This document shows, one piece after another, positions 1 to 8,570 of a stretch of DNA of 64,000 bases. Made by a program: the position numbers and the translations under genes. Position 1 is the stretch's first letter. The number at the start of each line of letters is the position of its first letter. The notes under the pieces are model-generated. The model was not told where the DNA came from, did not search any database, and worked only from the letters and a program-made list of their open reading frames with translations. Source of the stretch: Kordiimonas sp. SCSIO 12603 (lineage in GTDB: Bacteria; Pseudomonadota; Alphaproteobacteria; Sphingomonadales; Kordiimonadaceae); NCBI RefSeq assembly GCF_024398035.1, contig NZ_CP073748.1:2641520-2705519 (forward strand), read 5' to 3'.

Positions 1-964
1 TTTCAAACTGCCGCCAACAATGGGTGTTCAATTGCAAATCTGCGCGCCCGGTCACTCCCCAACGGGTGATATTATATTTACGTTGTTTCTTTACGGGAAC
101 TGGAACTGCTGGTGTTTCAAGCCTGATACTGGTTTCAGCGTTATCCAGCAAAGAGAGAGCTTTCGAAGGTAAAACAATTTCCATTTCATTTTGCGCCTCC
201 AAGGTTTTGAAAAGCATTTCTATACGAGCATGCTCAACTGCACCCGAAAGCTTACTTTCAGCTTCAAACCTACCTGGCCGATAATCAAACACTTCACCAT
301 CACTGGTATACAGGGGAAATGCCTGCACACCTTTTGCCAGCTGAAGATTGATAAATTCCAGATATTCATCAGCTTCTATCTCACCATGCGCATAGCGTTG
401 AAACTTCTGAAAAGAAATAGCATCAGACCATAAAACAGGCAGCAGAACATTATCCTGACCTTCAAGCATGGCCGGACGGTGCATAATAGAGGCTGGCCAT
501 TCCGGGTGATGGCTTGCGGGTTCTGCCCAATCCATCATAACTGCCTTAAAGCCAGCTTCTTTATAAAGAGGTAATATTCCAGATGAATATGCCTGTTCAT
601 TCACCAAGGCTATTTCAGGCGTAACACCTAATATTTCTTGATAATCTTCAAGGCCCAGTTTCAGGTTCCACCTTGTTACTTCCGCAGGCACAAGGGGAGC
701 AATCATTTGGGTGAAACCACTACCAATGAGTTCCGCCTTACCTTCGTTCAGCAATTGCTTAAAGGTGGCAATCCACGTCGGGTCGACACTCAAAATAGCT
801 TGTAGTGTATAACTTGTTGCCTCAATACCAATTGGTATTCCATTTTCAGCGAGCTTGAGTAAAGGCCAATAGCATTTCTGAATAACCGTATAGTGATCTT
901 TTTCCTCAATAGACGAGAAAGCCAAGTTCAGATGAAATGCTGTATAAAAATATGGGCTGCTCAT
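1..964 (-). CDS. GH57-like glycoside hydrolase/deacetylase-fold protein (3' end outside window)
   Basis: The reading frame starts at ATG 964 and runs off the left edge, so 321 codons are visible. The N-terminus (YFYTAFHLNLAFSSIEE) and the blocks LIGSGFTQMIAPLVPAEV (about residues 81-98) and ALVNEQAYSSGILPLYKEAGF (about 123-143) match the catalytic half of glycoside hydrolase family 57, a beta/alpha barrel acting on alpha-glucans or related sugars. Proteins of this type also occur in surface-polysaccharide loci, and this gene follows the ATP-grasp gene by 16 bases in a six-gene leftward operon. I infer a role in glycan synthesis or trimming; the substrate is unknown. No export signal is visible. 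Confidence 0.7.
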   Translation of the reverse strand, partial: MSSPYFYTAFHLNLAFSSIEEKDHYTVIQKCYWPLLKLAENGIPIGIEATSYTLQAILSVDPTWIATFKQLLNEGKAELIGSGFTQMIAPLVPAEVTRWNLKLGLEDYQEILGVTPEIALVNEQAYSSGILPLYKEAGFKAVMMDWAEPASHHPEWPASIMHRPAMLEGQDNVLLPVLWSDAISFQKFQRYAHGEIEADEYLEFINLQLAKGVQAFPLYTSDGEVFDYRPGRFEAESKLSGAVEHARIEMLFKTLEAQNEMEIVLPSKALSLLDNAETSIRLETPAVPVPVKKQRKYNITRWGVTGRADLQLNTHCWRQFE

Positions 965-980
965 ATAGCTGGATAAGCCG

Positions 981-2204
981 TTATTGTTTCTGAATAATCG
1001 GATTAAACTCTAATAACGCGTTTTCCGCATTTTTAACAGCTTCAGAATATGAAGCACCGGTTGCTTGTACCATAGCAATAGAAGCCGCTGCGTTTTGTGG
1101 CCTGCTAATATAATCTCCGGGTTTCGCCCATGTTTCGAAAGCCAATACATTTTCAAGGGCTCTAATTTTAGCAGGATCAACGAAACTCTCCAGAACTCCT
1201 TCATCTACTAAACACCAGCGCGTACTGACGGGTTGATTAGAGATCGCGCACCAATCTGCCGGGTTCAATTCTTCACCCAAAGCTGTTCTGGCCGCAGCTT
1301 CAACTAAATACACTCCAGTTGAAAACGGAATTTGATGAGTACAAAAATAGCCGCCCGATAACCTTGCCGCTAATTCAATAATATAAGGCTCCCCATCATG
1401 AACAACGATATCGCCTTTCACAATACCATTTTCCACTCCTAAACTCGCAGCTGCTTGAGAAACCAACGCCTCTATTTTTACAGTTACTTCCTCAGGTAGC
1501 GAAGAAGGCATAGTACCACCATTTTCCACGATAAATGGATGGTATTTTTCAAGAAACTCATAGCTTCTGTCAGATAACGCAGGAGTAATAGCCTGACCTT
1601 TAATAACGATAGATTCAGTACTAACCTGAGGCCCTTCTATGTACCTCTCCGCCATAACCCTGCCCGACGGCGAGTTGTCTCTAGCGTTTTCATATGCCCA
1701 CTGAGTACTGCCATTAGCATCAAGAACAGAAACTCCTTTAGAGCCCCTGCTATCAACTGGTTTGACAACCAGTTTACCCCACTCATTTCTCAAAGAAGAA
1801 AGAGCCTCATCATTAGCAATCAACTGATAATCAGGTACAGAAACACCATCTGCAACAAACTTATCCTTCATCGCAAGCTTATCAACAGCACGCCTTGCAG
1901 TCTCAAGAGAATTTCCTGGTAAATTCAGTTTATCTGCAATAACAGAAACAATATGTGGAACATCACAAGCTAAACACATTACTCCGCTAATTGGTTTTTT
2001 AGCATGATAAGCCACTATAGCAGGCAAACATTTCTCAATATGATAGACGCTCGCAAGGATACGATCTTCCGCATATTTAAAGCCGGGAGCATTTTCATCC
2101 ATATCACAAACAACAAGATGAAAGCCCTTTTGCCTCAAGGCTTTCAAACCTTCTGCTGCTTGTCGACTACCGCCTAAAACCAATAATCTTTGATCTCCTG
2201 ACAT
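981..2204 (-). CDS. ATP-grasp family ligase (carbamoyl-phosphate-synthase-like)
   Basis: The protein has an N-terminal Rossmann-like pre-ATP-grasp part (LLVLGGSRQAAEGLKAL) and a central ATP-grasp fold. Recognisable blocks are KLVVKPVDSRGSKGV (ATP-binding Lys and glycine-rich loop), VMAERYIEGPQVS, VKGDIVVHDGEPYIIELAAR (acidic metal ligands) and RLSGGYF. Such enzymes form amide or other C-N bonds through an acyl-phosphate. The ATG at 2204 is preferred; a TTG at 2222 would add six residues without a better ribosome site. It lies between neuB-like and GH57-like genes, so it may attach an amino-acid or other acyl group to a surface sugar. Neither substrate is predictable from sequence. Confidence 0.72.
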   Translation of the reverse strand: MSGDQRLLVLGGSRQAAEGLKALRQKGFHLVVCDMDENAPGFKYAEDRILASVYHIEKCLPAIVAYHAKKPISGVMCLACDVPHIVSVIADKLNLPGNSLETARRAVDKLAMKDKFVADGVSVPDYQLIANDEALSSLRNEWGKLVVKPVDSRGSKGVSVLDANGSTQWAYENARDNSPSGRVMAERYIEGPQVSTESIVIKGQAITPALSDRSYEFLEKYHPFIVENGGTMPSSLPEEVTVKIEALVSQAAASLGVENGIVKGDIVVHDGEPYIIELAARLSGGYFCTHQIPFSTGVYLVEAAARTALGEELNPADWCAISNQPVSTRWCLVDEGVLESFVDPAKIRALENVLAFETWAKPGDYISRPQNAAASIAMVQATGASYSEAVKNAENALLEFNPIIQKQ

Positions 2205-2229
2205 AGATCTAATTCTTCGCAACCGAATT

Positions 2230-3285
2230 CTAATCTAAATCAACGCGGGCAATGGCTTCTTCAACAGCAAGAGCGCGATTAAGCGTCTTCCCAACGAGGT
2301 TTCGATACTCAAGCCCGGTAAAGAACTCCCCTGAGTCTTTAAGAGGCTGCTTACACACCAAATCTTCTGCTGATATCACATGCCCTTTTTCCAGAGCAAC
2401 TGCCGCTCTAACGGCTACATGGTAGTTTGTTCGTGCAGCCATTTCAGCTTCAAGTACATCGCCAGAAACACCGGAAGCTGCTGCGATGCGTTTTGCGGCC
2501 ATTGAAAGTTCAGCAAACTCATGTGGCTCAAGTGAAATACCGTGATCAAGCCCTGGCATAGAGCGATTCAGTGTAAAATGACGTTCCACTACGCATGCCC
2601 CTTTTGCAATTGCAGCCATTGAAACAATAGTACCCACTTCATGACCAGAGAAACCAACAGGAAGATTATAGCGCTGCTTAAGCACATCAATAGTATCAAG
2701 CTTCACTTGATTATCAGGTGTTGGGTATGAACTTACACAGTGGAACAACAATAACGGATTTTTATCGAGGATACGAACAGCCTGATCTCTCTCCTCCCAT
2801 GAGGTTCCCCCAACACTCAGCATAACTGGACGGCCTGTCGCAGCAACGGCTTCGAGGAGCGGCCCATTTGTAAGGCTGTGAGAAGCAATTTTAATGACAG
2901 GCATATCAAGCGCTTCAGCAAGTTGTAATCCTGGAATATCAAAGATAGAAGCGAACCAGATCATTCCTAAATCATTCGCATGATCCCTTAGGGCCTTATG
3001 TTCGTCGAGTGTTAGCTCAAGCTTCTCTCGTACATGTCGTTGCGTACGTCCAAGAGTTGGGCATTTTTCAAACGGAGCATCTAGAAAATCTGCCACTGCA
3101 AGGGCATCTGGTGTACGTTTTTGGAATTTAACCATAGTGGCCCCGCTCTCAGCAGCGGCATCTATCATGCGATGGCCAAGCTCAACACTACCATTATGGT
3201 TAAGCCCAATTTCTGCAATCATCTGTGCAGGAAGGCCATCACCAATTTCCGTATTGTTAATCGTAATACGTTTCATATTTTTCAT
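2230..3285 (-). CDS. neuB: NeuB-family nonulosonate (sialic/legionaminic-type) synthase with SAF domain
   Basis: The family condenses phosphoenolpyruvate with a hexosamine-type sugar to give a nine-carbon acid. The TIM barrel shows IAEIGLNHNGS, VKFQKRTPD, FHCVSSYPTPD, and the probable metal-binding histidines in GFSGHEVG and VERHFTL. A C-terminal SAF/antifreeze-like domain follows (RAAVALEKGHVISAEDLV), so the chain has the normal NeuB layout and length (351 residues). The start at 3285 overlaps the preceding stop as TAATG, which implies translational coupling; ATG 3276 is an alternative. This is the more canonical of two NeuB homologues in the window. Which sugar it makes (Neu5Ac, legionaminate or another) cannot be read from the sequence. 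Confidence 0.85.
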   Translation of the reverse strand: MKNMKRITINNTEIGDGLPAQMIAEIGLNHNGSVELGHRMIDAAAESGATMVKFQKRTPDALAVADFLDAPFEKCPTLGRTQRHVREKLELTLDEHKALRDHANDLGMIWFASIFDIPGLQLAEALDMPVIKIASHSLTNGPLLEAVAATGRPVMLSVGGTSWEERDQAVRILDKNPLLLFHCVSSYPTPDNQVKLDTIDVLKQRYNLPVGFSGHEVGTIVSMAAIAKGACVVERHFTLNRSMPGLDHGISLEPHEFAELSMAAKRIAAASGVSGDVLEAEMAARTNYHVAVRAAVALEKGHVISAEDLVCKQPLKDSGEFFTGLEYRNLVGKTLNRALAVEEAIARVDLD

Positions 3286-3743
3286 TATTCTGTCCGCTTT
3301 TTTTCTAACCATTTGCTGAAACGGTCCATAATAAATTCCGGACCTGGAGGGTTTGGTGCGCCTATAGTTCCATTATCAATTGGTATAATATTCAACCATG
3401 GTGCTTTCACTGGTATTTCCGGTGTCTGTTGCTCACCTGTGGTTTCAAAACAGCGGTTATCCAGAACATACCATGTTAAATTCTCGATAGGCATCATTGC
3501 CGTTGCCGCGAGCCCCATCAGAGCGTTACCGTCTCCATCAACAACAACTATATGCAAATCTGGCCGAGACATCGCGAGGCCAATACCAACACTCAGCGCT
3601 TCTCCCATGGCATGAAGCATATAAAAATTATTTTCCTGATCGGCGACATGAGCAGCTTCTCTGGCGGTTAATCCATTTGAAAAAACAAAAGCAGCTTCAG
3701 GGTGTTTTTTAACCAGATTAGTAATCGCATCAGCCCGTTTCAT
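3285..3743 (-). CDS. Thiamine-diphosphate enzyme, beta half (phosphonopyruvate/sulfopyruvate decarboxylase-like)
   Basis: This short chain (152 residues) corresponds to the C-terminal, cofactor-binding half of ThDP decarboxylases. It has the Mg-ThDP signature starting at VDGDGNALMG and closing at NLTWYVLDN, followed by RCFETTGEQ, which matches the LDN...STGxQ block of phosphonopyruvate and sulfopyruvate decarboxylases. Its partner half is the gene just upstream, overlapping by 14 bases. ATG 3743 is chosen because a GGGGGA ribosome site lies 7 bases before it; a TTG at 3746 is less likely. The predicted reaction is decarboxylation of a 3-substituted pyruvate to the aldehyde. The phosphono or sulfo substrate is unresolved. 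Confidence 0.78.
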   Translation of the reverse strand: MKRADAITNLVKKHPEAAFVFSNGLTAREAAHVADQENNFYMLHAMGEALSVGIGLAMSRPDLHIVVVDGDGNALMGLAATAMMPIENLTWYVLDNRCFETTGEQQTPEIPVKAPWLNIIPIDNGTIGAPNPPGPEFIMDRFSKWLEKKRTE

Positions 3744-4266
3744 CAATATTCCCCCGATGGAACAAAACTGCGCACGTCTTATTTTGTTCGAAAGCTAAAT
3801 CGGCAGCCGCGTCTAAAGCGCCAAGCCCTTGTTTCCCGTAATCAAATGCTGGCATGTCAATCGCTTTAAGAAATTCAGAGGTTTTGTCACCCCAATGCTG
3901 ATGTTGAATTTCTTCCCAATCAAGTTCACCTCGATTAGAAATCAAAAGAACAAGCCCATTGTTATAGAGATACTGAAGGCCAAAAAGCCCGTCCACAAGG
4001 AACCCAAGGCCAGAGTTTTGGATAAAAATACAAGGTCGGGCGCCTCCCAACCTAGCACCAAACCCCATTGCAAGCGCATGGTTTTCCCTCATGGCCAAAA
4101 CCGTGTTATCAAGCCGTTTGTATAGAGGCTTAAAAACACTATCCGGCACACCGGAATACCAATCAAAAAGCGTATTCATCCTGTCAACTAAATCACCAAC
4201 AGGGGCTATTTCTGGAAAGTAGTGCCGCCCATTTTCATGAATAACCAATTCATCTGTATTCATCAT
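3730..4266 (-). CDS. Thiamine-diphosphate enzyme, alpha half (phosphonopyruvate/sulfopyruvate decarboxylase-like)
   Basis: This 178-residue chain is the pyrimidine-binding half of a ThDP decarboxylase. YSGVPDSVFKPLYKRL and RENHALAMGFGARLGG carry the conserved Glu expected to activate the cofactor, and FIQNSGLGF matches the QNSGLG block of phosphonopyruvate decarboxylases. In that family both halves are often one chain of about 380 residues. Here they are two overlapping genes, as in ComD/ComE sulfopyruvate decarboxylase. The gene begins one base after the stop of the iron alcohol dehydrogenase gene, which could reduce the aldehyde product. Confidence 0.76.
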   Translation of the reverse strand: MMNTDELVIHENGRHYFPEIAPVGDLVDRMNTLFDWYSGVPDSVFKPLYKRLDNTVLAMRENHALAMGFGARLGGARPCIFIQNSGLGFLVDGLFGLQYLYNNGLVLLISNRGELDWEEIQHQHWGDKTSEFLKAIDMPAFDYGKQGLGALDAAADLAFEQNKTCAVLFHRGNIDETG

Positions 4267-4267
4267 T

Positions 4268-5419
4268 TTAACCGTTAAAATCTGTCCCTAGAACTGAATG
4301 GATTATCCTATTCAAATCAGATGCCAAAAAAGGCTTTGGGTTCACATTAGGCAAGCCTTTATCCTGTTGTACTCTAGCTACTAAATCCTCAAACGAGAAT
4401 TTATCCATACTATATTCGGTTACTACTTCAGGAATATTTAAGCCACCAAGCCACTCCGCAATGAAGGCAACAGCTGCTTTATCGCTTTCATACCCTCTAC
4501 CACTCATGGCATGTGCCAATTCTTTAACGCTGCCACCATAGGCATCAACATTAAAGCGCAAAACATATGGTGTAATGATTGCATTCAATAACCCATGTGG
4601 CAATTCGCATATCTGGGATACAGCCACAGACACTGTATGTATCATACCTGTACGCCAATTTGATATAGCTTGCCCGGCAAGAAGCGAAGCATAGGCTAAA
4701 TTTTCCCGGTCCTTGAGACTAGCTTTATTTTCTAAAGCTTTTGGCAAAGAACGATAAATCAAATTCATTCCTTGTTTAGCCATGTTTCTCGCAATTTCAG
4801 TAGCGTGCGTGCCTGTCGCCGCTTCAAACAAATGAACCCAAGCATCGAGAGCCGTTGCTAATGTTTGATCATTTGGCAAAGATACAGTCAAACTAGGCTG
4901 AACGATAGCAAGCGCCGGGCTGATATTATCGTGTGCCAACGTAAATTTACGCTTAGTTTCATCATTGGTAATAACCGTATATGGTGTTACTTCACTTCCA
5001 CTTCCCGAAGTTGTCGGAATTGCAATAATATTTAATGCTCTATTCGGGATAAGCTCAGGATTGAATTCAAAATCGATTATCTTTCCTGAGTAATCAGCAA
5101 GCAACGCAATCGCTTTAGCTGTATCCATCACACTTCCACCGCCTATGGCAATAACGGTATCCACATTAGAATGCCTTACATATGTATCTGCTAAATCATC
5201 CACATGGCCACTTGAAGGTTCAGCAAGTACAGGCGGAGCAATTTGAACGGATATATCTTTTGCCTCTAGATCAGCCTTAATTTGGTGAACAATACCGCCT
5301 TCCTTTTGTGAATGCCCACCAGAAACTATCACAACAGAGCGTATGTTAACGTTCTTCATTGAAAGAACAATGTCCTCGCTGCCAAATACAACGGGAGTTT
5401 TCAGGGAAAAATCAGCCAT
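4268..5419 (-). CDS. Iron-containing alcohol dehydrogenase (possible phosphono-/sulfoacetaldehyde reductase)
   Basis: This is a group III, iron-type alcohol dehydrogenase of 383 residues. It shows the NAD(P)-binding block IAIGGGSVMDTAKAIA (about 91-106) and IPTTSGSGSEVTPYTVI. Iron ligands are visible as Asp and His in LDAWVHLFEAATG and two His spaced 14 apart in MIHTVSVAVSQICELPHG. In many family members a further His sits four residues after the first of these two; here it is Val. As first gene of the operon upstream of the split decarboxylase, it is a candidate for reducing the resulting aldehyde to an alcohol such as 2-hydroxyethylphosphonate or isethionate. That substrate is inferred from context only. 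Confidence 0.82.
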   Translation of the reverse strand: MADFSLKTPVVFGSEDIVLSMKNVNIRSVVIVSGGHSQKEGGIVHQIKADLEAKDISVQIAPPVLAEPSSGHVDDLADTYVRHSNVDTVIAIGGGSVMDTAKAIALLADYSGKIIDFEFNPELIPNRALNIIAIPTTSGSGSEVTPYTVITNDETKRKFTLAHDNISPALAIVQPSLTVSLPNDQTLATALDAWVHLFEAATGTHATEIARNMAKQGMNLIYRSLPKALENKASLKDRENLAYASLLAGQAISNWRTGMIHTVSVAVSQICELPHGLLNAIITPYVLRFNVDAYGGSVKELAHAMSGRGYESDKAAVAFIAEWLGGLNIPEVVTEYSMDKFSFEDLVARVQQDKGLPNVNPKPFLASDLNRIIHSVLGTDFNG

Positions 5420-5658
5420 TTTCAGAATATTTCATTCATCGTTTAGTGAGAGATTGAGAGCAACGGTATACATGATGCGATATTAATGCAATTGAATTAC
5501 TATAGAATTCCCAGCACTACAGTTAGCCCCAATTCATAGTGATACAGACGATACTTCTTGAAACCACAACAGTTTTTTAACATCTTGGCATGGATATTGA
5601 TTATTAGAATGTAAATTTAATCTACGCTCTCATGAGCTAAAATATTCAAGGATTTAAG

Positions 5659-6828
5659 ATGACAGAAAACGCAGTCGATCCGTGCATGGTTTGTAAATCC
5701 ACCAACTTTGATACTATGAAAAGTGTAAAATGGATCATCACTGGCTTAGGCCCACAGGACGTTCATTTTGGCGTTTGTAAAGATTGTGGCCATATCCAGC
5801 AAAATCCGCTGCCATCTATGGAAACTATTGAAGCTTTCTATCTTGAATATTCCAACTATTTTGTACTTGATGAAAACTATACTCCCCCACCCAAAGCACA
5901 ACTATTTACTACTAAGCATATGCTTTCTTCCGCAAATCGACTAATGCCGAATAAAGGCAAGCTGTACGAAATTGGCTGCGGTTCCGGTATTCACCTGCAC
6001 TATTTCAAACAAGACGGCTGGGACGTTGCAGGTTGTGAGCCATCTAGAGATACTGGGGCGCAAGCGCAAAAGCTTTTAGGTGATTGTATTTCATTAGGTT
6101 TCGCACACGAATGCTTAACTGGGCAGGAAAAATATGATGTAATTTTATTGAGCGGAGTACTGGAACATGTTCCTGCACCTCACGATTTAATAAAAATTGC
6201 CTACGACCACTTGAAAGATGATGGGTTGTTTATTTGCCAGGTACCATGCGCCAGACAACCCCATCTCTTCTGCCCCGGCTGGTTGGCCCTTGAACATCTT
6301 TCGTATTTCTCAACAGAGATATTGACACGAGTACTAGAGGAAAATGGTTTCCAGGCTCAGGAAGTTATTCTTGATGATACGCTTTCCGCTTACCCAAGCA
6401 TATCGGCTGCCTGCAGAAAGGCAGACCTTTATTCTGGTCCACAGCCGAAGCATCACAATATGTACTCGATGAATAAACAGATGATTGAAGATCACCTGAG
6501 CATTGATCAACAACACTGGTCAGCTGTTGAAAGTCGTTTCCAACATATTGACGAAGCCTATATTTGGGCCGCAGGTGTTCACACAGCACAGCTTTTCTCC
6601 GAAACAAACATTCTGGAAAAGATAACCATCAAAAATGTTATAGATAGCAGCCCTTTGAAAGTTGGCCACAAACAAGGTCCTTATGAAATTTTAAGTAAAG
6701 ATCAATTCGCAAGCAACTATAACGGCGAATATGTCATCATCTCCTCTCATCATTTTGAGCTGGAGATTGCGGCAGGCTTAAAAGAGATGGGAATTTCAGA
6801 AGACAAAATCATTCTCTTATATAATTAA
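5659..6828 (+). CDS. Zinc-ribbon SAM-dependent methyltransferase (C-methyltransferase type)
   Basis: The chain has an N-terminal Zn-ribbon (CMVCKS and CKDCGH, residues about 9-44), a class I methyltransferase core with SAM motif LYEIGCGSG (about 103-111) and acidic block DVILLSGVLEHV, and a C-terminal region (from about 285) resembling the C-terminal domain of sugar C-methyltransferases. Length 389 suits this three-part architecture. An AAGGA site precedes the ATG. Its 3' end overlaps the convergent gene by four bases. It lies between two nonulosonate operons on the opposite strand, so modification of a nucleotide sugar is plausible; the substrate is not known. Confidence 0.75.
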   Translation: MTENAVDPCMVCKSTNFDTMKSVKWIITGLGPQDVHFGVCKDCGHIQQNPLPSMETIEAFYLEYSNYFVLDENYTPPPKAQLFTTKHMLSSANRLMPNKGKLYEIGCGSGIHLHYFKQDGWDVAGCEPSRDTGAQAQKLLGDCISLGFAHECLTGQEKYDVILLSGVLEHVPAPHDLIKIAYDHLKDDGLFICQVPCARQPHLFCPGWLALEHLSYFSTEILTRVLEENGFQAQEVILDDTLSAYPSISAACRKADLYSGPQPKHHNMYSMNKQMIEDHLSIDQQHWSAVESRFQHIDEAYIWAAGVHTAQLFSETNILEKITIKNVIDSSPLKVGHKQGPYEILSKDQFASNYNGEYVIISSHHFELEIAAGLKEMGISEDKIILLYN

Positions 6829-8570
6829 GAGCTCGCCTTCAAAAGCATACTAATTTGATGAGCAAATCTCTCTGGAGCTTTGCTCATTTTGGTTGAATAG
6901 TTGATAAAACACTCACTCATTTCAGTGTTAGCCGACATGAAAGAAACAGCATTCACGGCCTCCTCAACTGAAGGATAGAATGTTTCAGGCATATGTGTTT
7001 TGAGATAGGTTTGCTCTTCATTAGTCGCCGCACCGATAACATCGAAACCTACTGTATTTACACCAGCTTTAATCGCTTCAAAGAAGCTCACTCCATATTG
7101 GCAAAGAACCATATCACTTGCTGATATCAATTGAGGGATATTCACCGGGGCTTTCAATATCTTAAAAACTGAGTTGTCTACTGCAGGCACAGATGGTGGT
7201 TGAGCATAACTTCCTTGCACCCACTGAATTTCAAATGTGTCACCAATCTTTCCAACAAGCAATTCAGGAAGCCATGCACTCAGCTTCGCAGGATCACTTC
7301 CTCCTGTAAGAACTAAGAGTTTCTTAACGCCACCTTCACGTTTCATCTTCGGGAAGGTGCGTAGTAAATATGTATCCCAACCATATGAAATGGCATCTGC
7401 ATTATTTTTCTGGCGGTCTTTAGGCAGGTAAAAAGAAGGAACCCAGTTATGATCAAACATATCTTCATAGTTCTTGCCAAAATCAACACCTACCAAAGGT
7501 TTCAATAGGCTTTTAGCTTTTAACAACTCAGCTAGATCATCACTTAAACTTTTAAGATCAAAGATACAAAGATCAGCTGCTTCCGATGTATTCAAAACTA
7601 CTGAGCTAGATAACCGTTGAACCCAAAGATGATCAATCAAATCCAAATCATCAAATTCAACTGGGTCTCCCTGAATAATCAATCGCACTTTCGCACTTAA
7701 TCGATCCTGTAAAATGGTAGCCGCAGCCATCATACGCGACAGATGCCCTAATCCGGCATCTTTCCCAGCTTCCGCATAAATACTAATGGACGGAGATTTA
7801 TCTTCTACACCTTTTTGTCGAACAAAACCGTTCATAGCTCGTAGATCGCCATCCTTGGATAACTGTTCAATCACCCATTTCAGGTCAACAATATCCTGCC
7901 CACGATCAAGAGAACTCCATCTAGAGTATACTTCTCGCATGAATCTGTAATCAGTTGGTGTATCTACTGAAATTCTATGCTGAATACTGCTGTATATCTC
8001 ATCCTCATCAACATAGGCGATCTGCTGGGGTGCAACTTTACCAAGGCTATGATACACAGCACCAATATGCTCTCGCTCAAAGGGCAACTCAGCACAAGCA
8101 ACCATTTGATCCCAGAAGGAACGACGATAAACATCAAACCCCTCATGGATATATTTTTGCTCAGGCGGCAAGGGAGAAAGCTGAACTAAATCAACAGAGT
8201 GTTTGTTCTTTATGGCTTTCAGTTTATTATTAATGGTTTCTGGCTCTATCAGCGGACAATCACCACAAACATAGAGCAACACATCAGCGTCAGCTTTTTG
8301 AACCACAGCATCTATACGTCCAACAAGATCATCCACATCGCCAGTGTGCGCATAACAATCAACGCCACTAGACAAAGCCCATTCTTTTAGAGGGATATTA
8401 TAATCGTCTGCGGTTGTTGCGATAATGATATCATCAATCAATTCAACCTGTTGCAATCTCTTTACAATATGGCTGATCATTGGCTCGCCAGCCAATGACA
8501 ACAAGTGTTTTCGGGGCAATCGTGAAGAATTTAACCGAGCACCAATAACTGCGATTATTTTTTCAGCCAT
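6825..8570 (-). CDS. Cytidylyltransferase (SpsF-like) fused to PseG-like glycosyltransferase/hydrolase domain
   Basis: Residues 1-240 are a nucleotidyltransferase of the CMP-KDO/SpsF type, with IAVIGARLNSSRLPRKHL at the N-terminus and YVCGDCPLIEP in the core. From about residue 262 a second domain begins (SISIYAEAGKDAGLGHLSRM), typical of PseG, the UDP-sugar hydrolase of pseudaminate synthesis; LVLTGGSDPAKLS and CQYGVSFFEAIKAG are also PseG-like. The fusion therefore combines release of a UDP-linked precursor and CMP activation of the acid, which flank the NeuB step. It overlaps the neuB-like gene by 16 bases. PseG normally has an N-terminal His in the GxGH block; this is present in GLGHLSR. 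The precise sugar is unresolved. Confidence 0.8.
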   Translation of the reverse strand: MAEKIIAVIGARLNSSRLPRKHLLSLAGEPMISHIVKRLQQVELIDDIIIATTADDYNIPLKEWALSSGVDCYAHTGDVDDLVGRIDAVVQKADADVLLYVCGDCPLIEPETINNKLKAIKNKHSVDLVQLSPLPPEQKYIHEGFDVYRRSFWDQMVACAELPFEREHIGAVYHSLGKVAPQQIAYVDEDEIYSSIQHRISVDTPTDYRFMREVYSRWSSLDRGQDIVDLKWVIEQLSKDGDLRAMNGFVRQKGVEDKSPSISIYAEAGKDAGLGHLSRMMAAATILQDRLSAKVRLIIQGDPVEFDDLDLIDHLWVQRLSSSVVLNTSEAADLCIFDLKSLSDDLAELLKAKSLLKPLVGVDFGKNYEDMFDHNWVPSFYLPKDRQKNNADAISYGWDTYLLRTFPKMKREGGVKKLLVLTGGSDPAKLSAWLPELLVGKIGDTFEIQWVQGSYAQPPSVPAVDNSVFKILKAPVNIPQLISASDMVLCQYGVSFFEAIKAGVNTVGFDVIGAATNEEQTYLKTHMPETFYPSVEEAVNAVSFMSANTEMSECFINYSTKMSKAPERFAHQISMLLKASS

